Positions 31,404 to 40,504 of a stretch of 64,000 bases of DNA are shown here, piece by piece; the first letter of the stretch is position 1; every line of letters begins with the position of its first letter. The translations under genes and the position numbers were made by a program. Under the pieces are notes generated by a model. That model was not told the DNA's origin. It was given only the letters and a program-made list of their open reading frames with translations, and ran no database searches. The DNA lies in the NCBI GenBank assembly GCA_903895725.1, contig CAITUV010000075.1:56341-120340 (forward strand), given 5' to 3'. Origin of the DNA: an uncultured Myxococcales bacterium (GTDB taxonomy: Bacteria; Myxococcota_A; UBA9042; CAIXZC01).

Positions 31404-33038
31404 TCAGTTGTAGAACTGCGGGAAGCGACCGAACGTGACGGCCCCGAACAGGTTGACCAGGAAGCTCACTCCCACCAGAGAGTAGAAGAGCCATCCCCGC
31501 TTCCGCTCGTCCAGCGCCAGCAGTAGGAACAGCAGAGGCATGTAGTCCAGAGCGAAGCGGTAGCCGAACTGGAGCCAGCCCGTGTTCTGGTAGAGCAGGC
31601 CCGGGGCCGCGGTGCAGGCCACTGCGACCCAGGTGATGGTGTGCAGCGACCAGTGGAAGCGCTCTTTGCTGACCGTGTCCACGTGCTCCTTGCGGGGCCA
31701 CAGGAGGTAGAAGAACACGGGCGTGGTGGCCAGCAGCGACAACCCGTGCCCCGTGATCTTGACGTAGGGATAGCCGGAGAGGAACTGCGGCACGTTGCTC
31801 AGCGCTGCGGCCAGGTTCCTCGGCAGGAACCAGAACGAGAACATCCCGTGGTCCACGATGGACGGCCGGGTGCCGTCGGCCAGGAACTTGTGGCCGAACT
31901 CGAACAGATTGTCGAAGCGGGCCAGGTTGTAAAGCATGAGAAGCACTCCGATGACCAGACACGGAGCGGCAAACAGCACGGCCTGCTTCAGCCTCAACAG
32001 AACGCCCGGGCGGTCCCACGGCTGCTTCTGGAGGAGCCACTGGAGGCCGAAGTAGGACACGGCAAAGGCCAGCGGCGTCCGGGTGGCGAACCCCAGCCCC
32101 AGGAACAGCCCGGCCAGGAACGGGGAGCGCAGGTCCGTGGCAAACAGGAGATACAGGATGTGGAGGGTCAGGCCGACGATGAGAGCGGTGAACCAGACCT
32201 CGCCCCGGATGGCGGAGAAGAAGTTGACCGTCCCGAAGGTGAACAGGAACACGAGCACCAGCAGGTCGGCCGTGCTCCTCGTGACGTAGCCCCGCTTCTT
32301 GAGCGACTGGAACAGCAGGTAGAGGAGCAGGGAGTTGAGCGCGGCCAGGAGCAGGGTGAACAGGACGTCGTTGAAGTGGTAGTGGAACAGGGCGACGAAG
32401 GGCAGCATGGCCACGGCCGGGAAGGGGGGGAACGACACGAAATGGCGCCTCGTGAGGCAGGTCGTACGGGTCATGCCGGTACCGCAGTTGCGGGCCGTGC
32501 CGGTGTTCCCCACCTCCGCAAGACAGGCGTTGCGCTCGGCATCGAAGCGGTCGCGGGCATCCCAGGCGGTGGCGGCCTCGTCACCGGGGAAGGGGCGGTC
32601 GTGGCAGACGCGCTTGATGTCGCGGTTCTTGTCGAACTCGGCCCAGTCCCCCGAGAGCGTGACGAAGCGGTTCTTCCATTCAAAGCCCGATTCTCCCTGC
32701 TTCTTGGCGGACCAGGGCCAGACCCCCTTGAACAGTTCGCCCGTCTGGAGCACGGCTTCGTAGTACGCCACCCAGTCGTTCCAGCCCCCGGATGCAATCT
32801 GCCGGTCGATGGCCTCCTGGAGCCCCGGGGGATCATCGGGAAGGACCGGCTTCCCCTTGCTCCGCTTGGGGGTCACCGTATCCAGGCGGCCGTGCAGGAA
32901 CGACTCGGCCAGGTCGACGAAATGGAAGTGGGGGGAGGGCTGCCAGACCCGATCCCATGATGCGAGCGCCAACCCGCCAAATGCGACCAGGAAGACCAAC
33001 GCTGCGACTACCCAACCTGAGAATCTCGAGCTCTGCAT
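31404..33038 (-). CDS. Polytopic membrane protein, GT-C glycosyltransferase-like
   Basis: The 544-residue protein has an N-terminal TM helix (GWVVAALVFLVAFGGLALA), a loop rich in Asp, Arg and Cys (residues 40-180), and about nine more TM segments. The pattern of one TM, a large extracytoplasmic loop with a conserved acidic site (FHFVDLAESFLHGRLD) and many TMs resembles GT-C glycosyltransferases that use polyprenyl-linked sugars. The repeated motif pairing (LAESFLHGRL with SFPPFPAVAMLPF) is common in uncharacterised membrane proteins of this type, but no donor-binding motif is certain. It follows the barrel gene with an 8-base gap (31404-33038 versus 33047). Confidence in GT-C membership is moderate. 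Confidence 0.65.
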   Translation of the reverse strand: MQSSRFSGWVVAALVFLVAFGGLALASWDRVWQPSPHFHFVDLAESFLHGRLDTVTPKRSKGKPVLPDDPPGLQEAIDRQIASGGWNDWVAYYEAVLQTGELFKGVWPWSAKKQGESGFEWKNRFVTLSGDWAEFDKNRDIKRVCHDRPFPGDEAATAWDARDRFDAERNACLAEVGNTGTARNCGTGMTRTTCLTRRHFVSFPPFPAVAMLPFVALFHYHFNDVLFTLLLAALNSLLLYLLFQSLKKRGYVTRSTADLLVLVFLFTFGTVNFFSAIRGEVWFTALIVGLTLHILYLLFATDLRSPFLAGLFLGLGFATRTPLAFAVSYFGLQWLLQKQPWDRPGVLLRLKQAVLFAAPCLVIGVLLMLYNLARFDNLFEFGHKFLADGTRPSIVDHGMFSFWFLPRNLAAALSNVPQFLSGYPYVKITGHGLSLLATTPVFFYLLWPRKEHVDTVSKERFHWSLHTITWVAVACTAAPGLLYQNTGWLQFGYRFALDYMPLLFLLLALDERKRGWLFYSLVGVSFLVNLFGAVTFGRFPQFYN

Positions 33039-33046
33039 GGCTCTCT

Positions 33047-33811
33047 CTAACGGTGCGGATCGAACAGGTGGAACGTGATCGTCGCGGTCGGAGCGATGGT
33101 CCAGTTCGTGGGAGTCCCCTCGGGATAGGCCTTTCGCTCGGGGTCCCACTTGCACATGAACTTGTCATAGGAGGAGCGGATGAACTTGAGGTCCACGCCC
33201 AGCGACACGGTCCTGACCACCTTGTAGTCCGCGCCCAGGCCGAACTCGAGGTCGGTCCCCTCCCAGCCGGCACCGTCGTCCGGGTTGTAGTGGTAGCCGG
33301 CCATGTTGAAGAACCCGTACCCGAAGTAGAGGTTCACGTCGTACTTGCGCTTGAACATGGTCTCGGTCCAGGGGGCCCCCTGGGGCTGGCTCGGCAGCTT
33401 CCGGGTGGCCAGGCGGCCGAACAGGGCGGTGAACTGGAGCGGGTAGAGACGCAGCAGGGCGGCCGCGTGTCCGACCCCTTCCCACGTGTCCCCGACCGAC
33501 TTCTTGTTGCCATGGGCCAGCACGCCTCCTTCCAGGCTGGCATAGCCCATCACGTTGTAGCCGAGCTTGAGCCCTGCGGCAAATCCGGAGCCGGTGTCGG
33601 TTCGGACGATGTCGCCGCCGGCAGGCTCCGTCATGTTGTAGTTCCAGCACTCGCACCCTTCGGTATCGAGTGCCACGTCGCGCTCGCCGTAGACCAGGGC
33701 GCCGCCGAGGTCGAAGCCGAAATACAACCCACCCCGCGCCAGGGCCGGCGAGGCCGAGACCAGCAGGACGAGGACGGCAATCAGGCTAGTACTGGAGAGA
33801 CGGATCATCAT
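33047..33811 (-). CDS. Outer-membrane beta-barrel protein
   Basis: The 254-residue protein has a clear signal peptide (IAVLVLLVSASPALA) and alternating beta strands ending in aromatic residues, as in small outer-membrane barrels: GGLYFGFDLGGALVYG, AAGLKLGYNVMGYASLEGG and the final strand TNWTIAPTATITFHLFDPHR. CECWNY near residue 54 gives two Cys in a predicted loop. The start overlaps the sulfatase gene's end by 26 bases. I do not recognise a specific porin or receptor family. Confidence 0.75.
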   Translation of the reverse strand: MMIRLSSTSLIAVLVLLVSASPALARGGLYFGFDLGGALVYGERDVALDTEGCECWNYNMTEPAGGDIVRTDTGSGFAAGLKLGYNVMGYASLEGGVLAHGNKKSVGDTWEGVGHAAALLRLYPLQFTALFGRLATRKLPSQPQGAPWTETMFKRKYDVNLYFGYGFFNMAGYHYNPDDGAGWEGTDLEFGLGADYKVVRTVSLGVDLKFIRSSYDKFMCKWDPERKAYPEGTPTNWTIAPTATITFHLFDPHR

Positions 33812-36074
33812 AGCTTCCTCCTTCTTCCTCCTGGGAAGAGCCCCCCTCGGCCTTCCCCTTCTGGTACACCTTCATCAGCCAGGTCTTCAGCACCGAGTCC
33901 AACTCCCGTGCGACGGTGGAGTGGCTCTCGATGAGGTCGGTCCGCTCGCCAGGATCCTCCACCCAGTCGTAGAGGCTGTAGAGGTCCTCCCGGCGGTCCC
34001 AGATGTAGTTGAACCGCCCGTTGCGCACGGCCACCCCGAGAAGCGGCTCGGTACCCTGGTCGATCTTCTCCTTGAGGTAGAACTGGTGGAACACTTGCCG
34101 GTCGGGCCACTCTCCCTGGCCGAGCAGGAGCGGCACGAGGCTGGTCCCCTCGAACTGCGCCTCCACGGGAAGTGCGACGAGGTTGGCCAGCGTGGGGAAG
34201 AGGTCGAGCAGACTGACCGGCGTGTCCTTGACCTGCAAGGGCCGGATGTACCGGGAGCAGACCAGGAGCGGCACGTGGACCGTGGACGTGTGGAGGTCAT
34301 ACCCGTGGGTGTGCTTGGCATGGGCCTTGTCGAACGTCGACCCATGATCCGACGTGAAGATGAGGATGTAGCCGTCCCGCTTGTTGGCGGCCTTGATGGC
34401 GTCGAGCAGGGGCTTGAGGTTGCGGTCGACGGACTCGACTTCGGCATCGTACTGGTCCGCGCGGGACGTGCCGAACACCGTGGAATCCTCGGGTTGCGCA
34501 AAGGGAGGGTGGTTGTCGTAGTAGTGCACCCACAGGAACAGCGGCTTGGTGCGCTTCTTGCGGACCTGGGCCACGGCCGCATCGGTCACCTGCCTGGCAT
34601 TGTGGACCTTGGGCCCCTCCCGGCCTCGGGTTCGTGCGCCGGAGGAATCCACCTTGTCGAATCCCTGCAGCAGCCCCTTCCAGCGGGAGGTGAAGTAGGC
34701 GTTGGGGACTACGGCTACGGTCTCGTATCCGGCCTGTTGGAAAGCCTCGGCAAGCGTGTGGTTCTCGGCCAGGAGCGGGTGGGGGACCTTGAGGCTCTCC
34801 CCCAGCTTGATCTGTGTGTCGAACAGCCCCGTGAACAGGGCGCCGAACGACAGCCGGGTGCTGGGGCCCTGGGAGAAGGCCTTGTCGAACCGGACGCACT
34901 CCCTGGAGAGGGCATCGATGTTGGGGGTGATGTCGCGGCGGTAGCCCATGAAGCCGACGTGTCCGGCCGCCAGGGCGTCGTCGGTGATGAGGAACACGGG
35001 CAGCCGCTTGCTCCCCAGCGGTTCCGGGAGCCGGTAGTCCCAGCGTCCCTGCCGCAGGGTCGCCCGAGTGACATCCTCCCCATCGCAGTCCTCGTCGATG
35101 CCGTTGCCCGGCACGTCGAGCGCTGCCGGGGAGATCCCCTTGTCGTCGGGGGCGCAGTCACCGCCGGCAAACGCATGCATGTAACCGTCATGGTCACGGT
35201 CGAGCAGCTTGACGGTCACCTTCCAGGCCAGCCGGGTCCCCAGCGTTCGCTGGAAGAACTGCCGTGCGTGGGGATCGCGCTGGGCCAACAGGACGGCCCC
35301 GGAGCTGGCAAGCACGACAATGCTCAGCAGCGTCACCGAGAACACGAAGGCAACCCGGGGGCGGTTCAGCCAGAAGGCCAGAAGGCCGCCGGCGACAAGC
35401 CCTGCGAGGAGCGTTGCGACCAGTGCGGCCGGCGTCTGCCACGGGGACAGGCGGACCGCCTCCCGGAACTTCCAGAGGAACCAGCCGCCGGCGGCCCCGA
35501 CAATCGCCACGGCCAGCAGCAGCGGATACACGCGCCTCGACCAGAGCTGTCGAAGCACGGGGATCCTCGAGGCAGCCCCGGCACCGACCCTTCCCAGACC
35601 GGCCACGAAGAGCAGCACCGGCAGAAGGAGCACGAAGGCGGCCACGGTCGAGGCCACGGACAGAATCGCCTGGAACCGTGCCTGCACCACCTCCTGGGCG
35701 ATGTACCGGCACGTGTAGAACGCGGTGAGAGCGGACAGCCCGAGCCAGAGGGCCAGGCCGATACCCCCCAGGAGGAAGCGGAACCCCCCTTCGAAATCCC
35801 GCTTCCACAGCCTCCGGGCGACTCCGACAACATGCTCGACCAGCAAGCCGAACGGGTTGCCCGGCCCGACCACGACCCGCAGGAACAGGGCCGCCAGCAG
35901 TGAGCCCGGAATCAGCACTACGACCAGGAAGAACAGGGAGGCCAGGGCATGAACCGGCTCGGCCACCTGCCCCACGAGGAGGTCCACCGCCCACAACGCC
36001 ACAGCGGAAAGGAGCCCTGCGCCCAGCATGGCGGAAAACGGGCCGATTCCGGCTCTTTGTGACTGTTCGGGCAC
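33786..36074 (-). CDS. Membrane-bound sulfatase/phosphotransferase-like hydrolase with MopE-like insert
   Basis: The 762-residue protein starts at a GTG with GAGG 7 bases upstream; the ATG-open frame extends further but lacks support. Residues about 15-290 hold six or so TM helices. A MopE-like metal-binding block (DRDHDGYMHAFAGGDC, then GNGIDEDCDGED) sits near 295-345, just outside the last TM. The alkaline-phosphatase superfamily domain follows, with VFLITDDALAAGHVGFMGY, then FSQGPSTRLSFGALFTG, and ILIFTSDHGSTFDKAH with HTHGYDLHTSTVHVPLLV. The nucleophile region has Ser/Thr rather than the CxPSR of formylglycine sulfatases, so phosphotransfer or phosphatase chemistry is more likely. It begins the envelope operon. 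Confidence 0.8.
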   Translation of the reverse strand: MPEQSQRAGIGPFSAMLGAGLLSAVALWAVDLLVGQVAEPVHALASLFFLVVVLIPGSLLAALFLRVVVGPGNPFGLLVEHVVGVARRLWKRDFEGGFRFLLGGIGLALWLGLSALTAFYTCRYIAQEVVQARFQAILSVASTVAAFVLLLPVLLFVAGLGRVGAGAASRIPVLRQLWSRRVYPLLLAVAIVGAAGGWFLWKFREAVRLSPWQTPAALVATLLAGLVAGGLLAFWLNRPRVAFVFSVTLLSIVVLASSGAVLLAQRDPHARQFFQRTLGTRLAWKVTVKLLDRDHDGYMHAFAGGDCAPDDKGISPAALDVPGNGIDEDCDGEDVTRATLRQGRWDYRLPEPLGSKRLPVFLITDDALAAGHVGFMGYRRDITPNIDALSRECVRFDKAFSQGPSTRLSFGALFTGLFDTQIKLGESLKVPHPLLAENHTLAEAFQQAGYETVAVVPNAYFTSRWKGLLQGFDKVDSSGARTRGREGPKVHNARQVTDAAVAQVRKKRTKPLFLWVHYYDNHPPFAQPEDSTVFGTSRADQYDAEVESVDRNLKPLLDAIKAANKRDGYILIFTSDHGSTFDKAHAKHTHGYDLHTSTVHVPLLVCSRYIRPLQVKDTPVSLLDLFPTLANLVALPVEAQFEGTSLVPLLLGQGEWPDRQVFHQFYLKEKIDQGTEPLLGVAVRNGRFNYIWDRREDLYSLYDWVEDPGERTDLIESHSTVARELDSVLKTWLMKVYQKGKAEGGSSQEEEGGSYDDPSLQY

Positions 36075-36175
36075 CCCTTCTACCTCGCACAGCGGCCGGG
36101 CGGCATCATATGGATTTCCAGGCGCGCGTGCAACGGAATCCTGCACCCCTGGCGCACGGGCTCTGTTTTTTTTGC

Positions 36176-36204
36176 TTGCAACGCCGATCCGACGGTGCTA
36201 GGAA
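36176..36204 (+). promoter_or_regulatory. Putative promoter of the HU gene
   Basis: TTGCAA (36176-36181), a 17-base spacer and TAGGAA (36199-36204) follow a run of eight T residues and lie 47 bases before the ATG. The -10 is a weak match. Confidence 0.4.
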
Positions 36205-36250
36205 CCAGCCATAGGCACTGAGCCACAACACAACTATAGGGGGAGAGGAC

Positions 36251-36514
36251 ATGACGAAGGCAGAACTGATCGATGCGGTGAAGGGCGACCTGACCAAGAA
36301 GGCAGCGGCGGAATTCGTGGATGGGATGTTCGAGGCCCTGAAGGCCGCGCTCAAGAAGAGCGGCAAGTTCGCGTATCCGGGATTCGGCACCTTCACGGTG
36401 AAGACCCGCAAGGCCCGCAAGGGGAAGAACCCCCGGACCGGCAAGCCCATCAACATCCCGGCCAGCAAGACCGTCCAGTTCCGCGCCGCAGCGGCACTGA
36501 AGGGTTCCCTGTAA
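36251..36514 (+). CDS. hup: HU-family DNA-binding protein
   Basis: This 87-residue protein is a histone-like HU/IHF nucleoid protein, which bends and compacts DNA as a dimer. MTKAELIDAVKGDLTKKAAAEF and LKKSGKFAYPGFGTFTVKTR match the family, as do ARKGKNPRTGKPINIPASKT (the DNA-binding arm with the conserved Pro) and VQFRAAAALKGSL at the end. The strong SD GGGGGAGAGG precedes ATG 36251. A good hairpin follows at 36530. It stands alone before pyrG. Confidence 0.95.
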   Translation: MTKAELIDAVKGDLTKKAAAEFVDGMFEALKAALKKSGKFAYPGFGTFTVKTRKARKGKNPRTGKPINIPASKTVQFRAAAALKGSL

Positions 36515-36529
36515 CCGTGATGCAGGACC

Positions 36530-36559
36530 GGCGGGTCGTCCCCCCCGGGGCGACCCGCC
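36530..36559 (+). terminator. Probable transcription terminator hairpin after hup
   Basis: GGCGGGTCG (36530-36538) pairs perfectly with CGACCCGCC (36551-36559), and inner C and G runs extend the stem. There is no U tract after it, so termination is likely but not of the classical kind. Confidence 0.55.
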
Positions 36560-36633
36560 ACGTCAACCTCGTGCCTGGTTGGCTGCCCCCTGGGTGGCTC
36601 GTCCGAGTTTCGACTTCACGTTAAGGTTCAGCC

Positions 36634-38262
36634 ATGCCTCCTGCCCGTCGAAACACCAAGTACATCTTCGTGACCGGCGGGGTCGTTTCCTCCCTGGGCA
36701 AGGGACTGACGGCCTCCAGCCTCGCGGCCATCCTGGAATCGTGCGGCCTGTCGGTCTCCATGATGAAGATGGATCCTTACATCAACGTGGATCCGGGGAC
36801 CATGAGCCCGTTCCAGCACGGCGAGGTGTTCGTCACCCACGACGGAGCGGAAACCGACCTCGACCTCGGCCACTACGAGCGGTTCATCTCCAACGACATG
36901 AGCCGCAAGAGCAACTTCACCACCGGCCAGGTTTACGAGACCGTGATCCAGCGGGAACGGGCCGGCAAGTACCTCGGTGCCACGGTCCAGGTGATCCCGC
37001 ACATCACCGATGAGATCAAGCGCCGCATCTACGACGCCATGGAAGGGGTCGACGTGGGACTGGTCGAAGTCGGCGGTACCGTCGGCGACATCGAATCCCA
37101 GCCGTTCCTCGAAGCCATCCGACAGATCCGGCTCGAGAAGGGACGCAGCGACACGCTCTTCATCCACCTGACGCTCCTCCCCTACATCCGCACCGCAGGC
37201 GAGGTCAAGACCAAGCCGACCCAGCACTCGGTGGCCGCGCTGCGACAGATCGGAATCCAGCCCGACATCCTCGTGTGCCGCACCGAGCGCCCCCTGGATG
37301 ACGACTACAAGCGCAAGATCTCCCTCTTCTGCAACGTGCCGGTCGACTGCGTCATCGTCGCGCAGGACGTCCCGTCCATCTACGAGCTGCCGCTGCGCCT
37401 CCACGAGCAGGGGATCGAGGAACGCATCTTCGACTTGATGAACATGTGGGCCCGCAAACCCGACCTCACGCCATGGGAAAGCTTCGTTGCCACCTGCAAA
37501 GGGGCCTCGGAGGAAGTGGATATCGGCATCGTCGGCAAGTATGTCGACCTGGTCGAGAGCTACAAGAGCCTCAACGAGGCCCTGGTCCACGCTGGCGTCG
37601 CCAACGGCTGCCGCGTGCGGCTCCGTTACATCGATGCCGAAGAGGTCGAGCGGGGGCTGTCCGCCGGCCTGGACGAGGTCCAGGGCGTGGTGGTCCCGGG
37701 GGGATTTGGCGTCCGAGGTATCGAGGGGAAGGTCAAGGCCATCACCCGGATGCGGGAGCAGAAGGTCCCCTTCCTCGGGATCTGCCTCGGAATGCAGCTC
37801 GTGGTCGTCGAGTACGCCCGCAACGTCCTGGGCATGAGCGGTGCCAACTCCACCGAGTTCGATGCCGCAACCGCCCACCCGGTCATCGACCTCCTGCCGG
37901 AGCAGAAGAACGAGAAGAAGCTGGGCGGAACCATGCGGCTGGGGGCCTACCCCTGCCGCCTCAAGGAGGGGAGCAGGGCCCGAGCCGCCTACGGGGCCGA
38001 GTCGGTGCAGGAACGGCACCGGCATCGCTACGAGGTCAACCCCGACTATATCGACCGCCTCGAGGCCGGCGGCCTCAACATCAGCGGGATGAGCCCGGAC
38101 CGCCGCCTGGTCGAGATGGTCGAGATCCCCGGACATCCCTGGTTCGTGGCCACCCAGGCGCACCCGGAGTTCACCTCCAAGCCGTTGCGCCCCAACCCGC
38201 TGTTCGTCGCCTTCGTCGCAGCGGCCCTCGCTCGACGCCGAGCCGCCGGACAGACAGGCTGA
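36634..38262 (+). CDS. pyrG: CTP synthase
   Basis: CTP synthase aminates UTP to CTP using ATP and glutamine. The 542-residue length is typical. The synthase half starts KYIFVTGGVVSSLGKGLTAS, with the ATP loop, and has KMDPYINVDPGTMSPFQHGE and EVGGTVGDIESQPFLEAIR. The class I glutamine amidotransferase half has the nucleophile Cys in FLGICLGMQLVVVEYAR, the oxyanion-region GGFGVRG and the catalytic His and Glu in FVATQAHPEFTSKPLRPNP. It lies 119 bases after hup and 7 bases before the kinase gene. Confidence 0.98.
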   Translation: MPPARRNTKYIFVTGGVVSSLGKGLTASSLAAILESCGLSVSMMKMDPYINVDPGTMSPFQHGEVFVTHDGAETDLDLGHYERFISNDMSRKSNFTTGQVYETVIQRERAGKYLGATVQVIPHITDEIKRRIYDAMEGVDVGLVEVGGTVGDIESQPFLEAIRQIRLEKGRSDTLFIHLTLLPYIRTAGEVKTKPTQHSVAALRQIGIQPDILVCRTERPLDDDYKRKISLFCNVPVDCVIVAQDVPSIYELPLRLHEQGIEERIFDLMNMWARKPDLTPWESFVATCKGASEEVDIGIVGKYVDLVESYKSLNEALVHAGVANGCRVRLRYIDAEEVERGLSAGLDEVQGVVVPGGFGVRGIEGKVKAITRMREQKVPFLGICLGMQLVVVEYARNVLGMSGANSTEFDAATAHPVIDLLPEQKNEKKLGGTMRLGAYPCRLKEGSRARAAYGAESVQERHRHRYEVNPDYIDRLEAGGLNISGMSPDRRLVEMVEIPGHPWFVATQAHPEFTSKPLRPNPLFVAFVAAALARRRAAGQTG

Positions 38263-38269
38263 ACGAACG

Positions 38270-40504
38270 ATGGACAAGTACTGCCCGACCTGCTCCAGGC
38301 GGTATCCGGCAAACCTCACCGATTGCCCGCAGGACGGCTCCAACCTCGTCGCTCTGCCCGACGACGACCTCACGGGACAGGTCATCGACCGCCGCTACCA
38401 GGTGCTGGGGAGAATCGGTCGGGGCGGCATGGGAGTGGTCTACAAGGCCGAGCACGTGATGCTCAAGCGCATCGTCGCGCTCAAGGTGCTGCGCCGGGAG
38501 GTGGTCGAGGACGAGCACTCCGTCCGCCGCTTCATGAACGAGGCCCGGGCGATTGCCTCCCTCAAGAACCCTCATACGGTCATCCTGTTCGACTTCGGGG
38601 CCACTCCGGATGGTGCCCTCTACTACACCATGGAGTTCCTCACCGGACGCTCCGTCGGGGACCTCCTGAGAACGGTCGGTGCCATCCACCACCACCGTTC
38701 CGTGAGCATCGTGCTCCAGGTGTGCGACTCGCTCGAGGAAGCCCATGAGAAGGGCATCCTCCACCGGGACATCAAGCCCGACAACATCTACCTGACCCGG
38801 GAGCGGGGGCAGGAAGTGGCCAAGGTGCTCGACTTCGGCATCGCCAAGGTGCTGGGCGGAGAGCAGGAAGGGGGAACGCTGACCCGGACCGGCATGGTGT
38901 GCGGAACGCCCCAGTACCTCAGCCCTGAACAGGTCTCCGGCGAGCCCGTCGGCCCGGCCAGCGACCTCTATGCGCTCGGGGTCGTGCTGTATGAGATGCT
39001 TTCGGGTACCCCGCCGTTCGTCGCACCAACCCCGCTCAAAGTGATGCTCCAGCACGTCCAGGAGCAGGCTCCCCCGATCCGGGAGCGAAACCCTGGCGTC
39101 GAAATCCCCGAGGCCCTGCAACGCTTCGTCGACCGCTCCATGGCCAAGAGCCCAGTGGACCGCTTTGCCACCGTTGCCGAGTTCCGGGCAGCCCTCCGCG
39201 AGGCAGCGGGCCAGCCCCCCCTGCCCACACAGACCGTCTCGAACCTCGACCCACCCGAGACCGAGAAGGCACCGTCCGAGGTTCTGACGGGAACGCTCGC
39301 CACGGACGCCGGGGCCGCCAATGCGCTCGCCGGTACCATCGAAGCCATCGGCACTCCCACGCGTGGCACGCTGGTCCAGGCCCCCGGTGCCGCTGCCGGA
39401 AGGGCCGGCCCCATGGCCGGAGCGCTCGGCGCCACAGTCGGACCGGCCGATGCATTCTCCGGCCCCGCCGACGCCCTTGCCGGAACGCTCGATGCCACGG
39501 CCAGGCCCACGTCCGACGCACTTGCCGCAACGCTCGACGCCACGGCCAGGCCCACGTCCGACGCCCTTGCCGGAACGCTCGATGCCACGGACAAGCCCAC
39601 GTCCGATGCCCTGAAGCGAACGGCCGATGCTCAGAAGCGACCCGCCAGTCCGCCGGTGCTTCCTCAGGCTGCTCCGCAACGCCGGACCGCCTGGCCCTGG
39701 ATCGCCCTGATCGCTGGAGTTGCTACGGCCCTTGCGCTGGCCTTCTCGTGGGGCTGGTGGCGAGGGCAGGAAGCCCCTCCCGAGTCCGGAGTCTCGCAGG
39801 AGGCGCCCTCCTCCACTCAGCCTCCGAGTGGACCGCAATCCCCTTCTGCCGATAGAGTCATGAGGGCCGAATCGCCCGGCGCTTTCGCCGGAGACGCCTC
39901 TTCACAGGATGGTCCAGGCAAGGTCGAGCCCGCTCAGACGGGCGGCAGGGACGTCCCGGGCGGCACTCCGGACACCGGTGCCCTCGGCAAGGCCTCCTCG
40001 CCGACTGTCCCCGTGCAGGGCGAAGCGGCCCCGGCGGGCAACGAGCCGGCAGGCCACGACCGCCGCCTTCCAGATCTTGGGGCTCGGGCAGGAGCCCTTC
40101 CGGAGGACGGCAAGCCGGCTTCCCAGGTCCAGGACGTGGTCCCGGACGGCTCGGTCGCTGCATCGGACGACAAGGCGGGCGGCACGACCTCCGCCGGCAC
40201 CGGAGCCGCAGTCAAGGCCCCCGCCGACGGGAGCGGGAAGGACGCTGCAGACAAGGCCCCCGCCGACGGCAGCGGCAAGGATGCTGCAGACAAGGCCCCC
40301 GCCGACGGCAGCGGGAAGGACGCTGCAGACAAGGAAGCCGACGGGAAGAAGACCGACGGGAAAAGGACCGGGGGCAGGAAGACCGACGGAAAGAAAGGCG
40401 ACGGAAAGAAGGGCGAAGGGAAGAAGCTCCCTGGGGCCGGATGGGTCGAAGAGGTGGAGAAGCTGCCGCCTCCGGTCCCTACTTCGGACAATCCTTCGGA
40501 TTGA
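38270..40504 (+). CDS. Ser/Thr protein kinase with zinc ribbon, TM helix and repetitive tail
   Basis: The 744-residue protein begins with a small zinc ribbon (YCPTCSRRYPANLTDCPQDG), followed by a Hanks-type kinase domain at about residues 40-320: IGRGGMGVVYKAEH binds ATP, VALKVLR has the Lys, HRDIKPDNIYL is the catalytic loop and VLDFGIAKVLGG is the DFG region. An intervening stretch of Ala/Thr-rich repeats (15 residues, three copies near 400-445) precedes a TM helix (PWIALIAGVATALALAFSWGW). The outer part is low complexity, with a 13-residue repeat (KAPADGSGKDAAD, three copies) and a Lys-rich end (TDGKKGDGKKGEGKK). The kinase may sense cell-envelope conditions. It converges with the PEGA gene, overlapping by 26 bases. 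Confidence 0.92.
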   Translation: MDKYCPTCSRRYPANLTDCPQDGSNLVALPDDDLTGQVIDRRYQVLGRIGRGGMGVVYKAEHVMLKRIVALKVLRREVVEDEHSVRRFMNEARAIASLKNPHTVILFDFGATPDGALYYTMEFLTGRSVGDLLRTVGAIHHHRSVSIVLQVCDSLEEAHEKGILHRDIKPDNIYLTRERGQEVAKVLDFGIAKVLGGEQEGGTLTRTGMVCGTPQYLSPEQVSGEPVGPASDLYALGVVLYEMLSGTPPFVAPTPLKVMLQHVQEQAPPIRERNPGVEIPEALQRFVDRSMAKSPVDRFATVAEFRAALREAAGQPPLPTQTVSNLDPPETEKAPSEVLTGTLATDAGAANALAGTIEAIGTPTRGTLVQAPGAAAGRAGPMAGALGATVGPADAFSGPADALAGTLDATARPTSDALAATLDATARPTSDALAGTLDATDKPTSDALKRTADAQKRPASPPVLPQAAPQRRTAWPWIALIAGVATALALAFSWGWWRGQEAPPESGVSQEAPSSTQPPSGPQSPSADRVMRAESPGAFAGDASSQDGPGKVEPAQTGGRDVPGGTPDTGALGKASSPTVPVQGEAAPAGNEPAGHDRRLPDLGARAGALPEDGKPASQVQDVVPDGSVAASDDKAGGTTSAGTGAAVKAPADGSGKDAADKAPADGSGKDAADKAPADGSGKDAADKEADGKKTDGKRTGGRKTDGKKGDGKKGEGKKLPGAGWVEEVEKLPPPVPTSDNPSD
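39470..39604 (+). repeat. 45-bp in-frame tandem repeat, three copies
   Basis: Three copies encode DALAGTLDATARPTS with small changes. It lies between the kinase domain and the TM helix of the Ser/Thr kinase. The unit length keeps frame. Confidence 0.85.
40214..40330 (+). repeat. 39-bp in-frame tandem repeat, three copies
   Basis: Three nearly identical copies encode KAPADGSGKDAAD in the extracytoplasmic tail of the Ser/Thr kinase. Confidence 0.9.
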
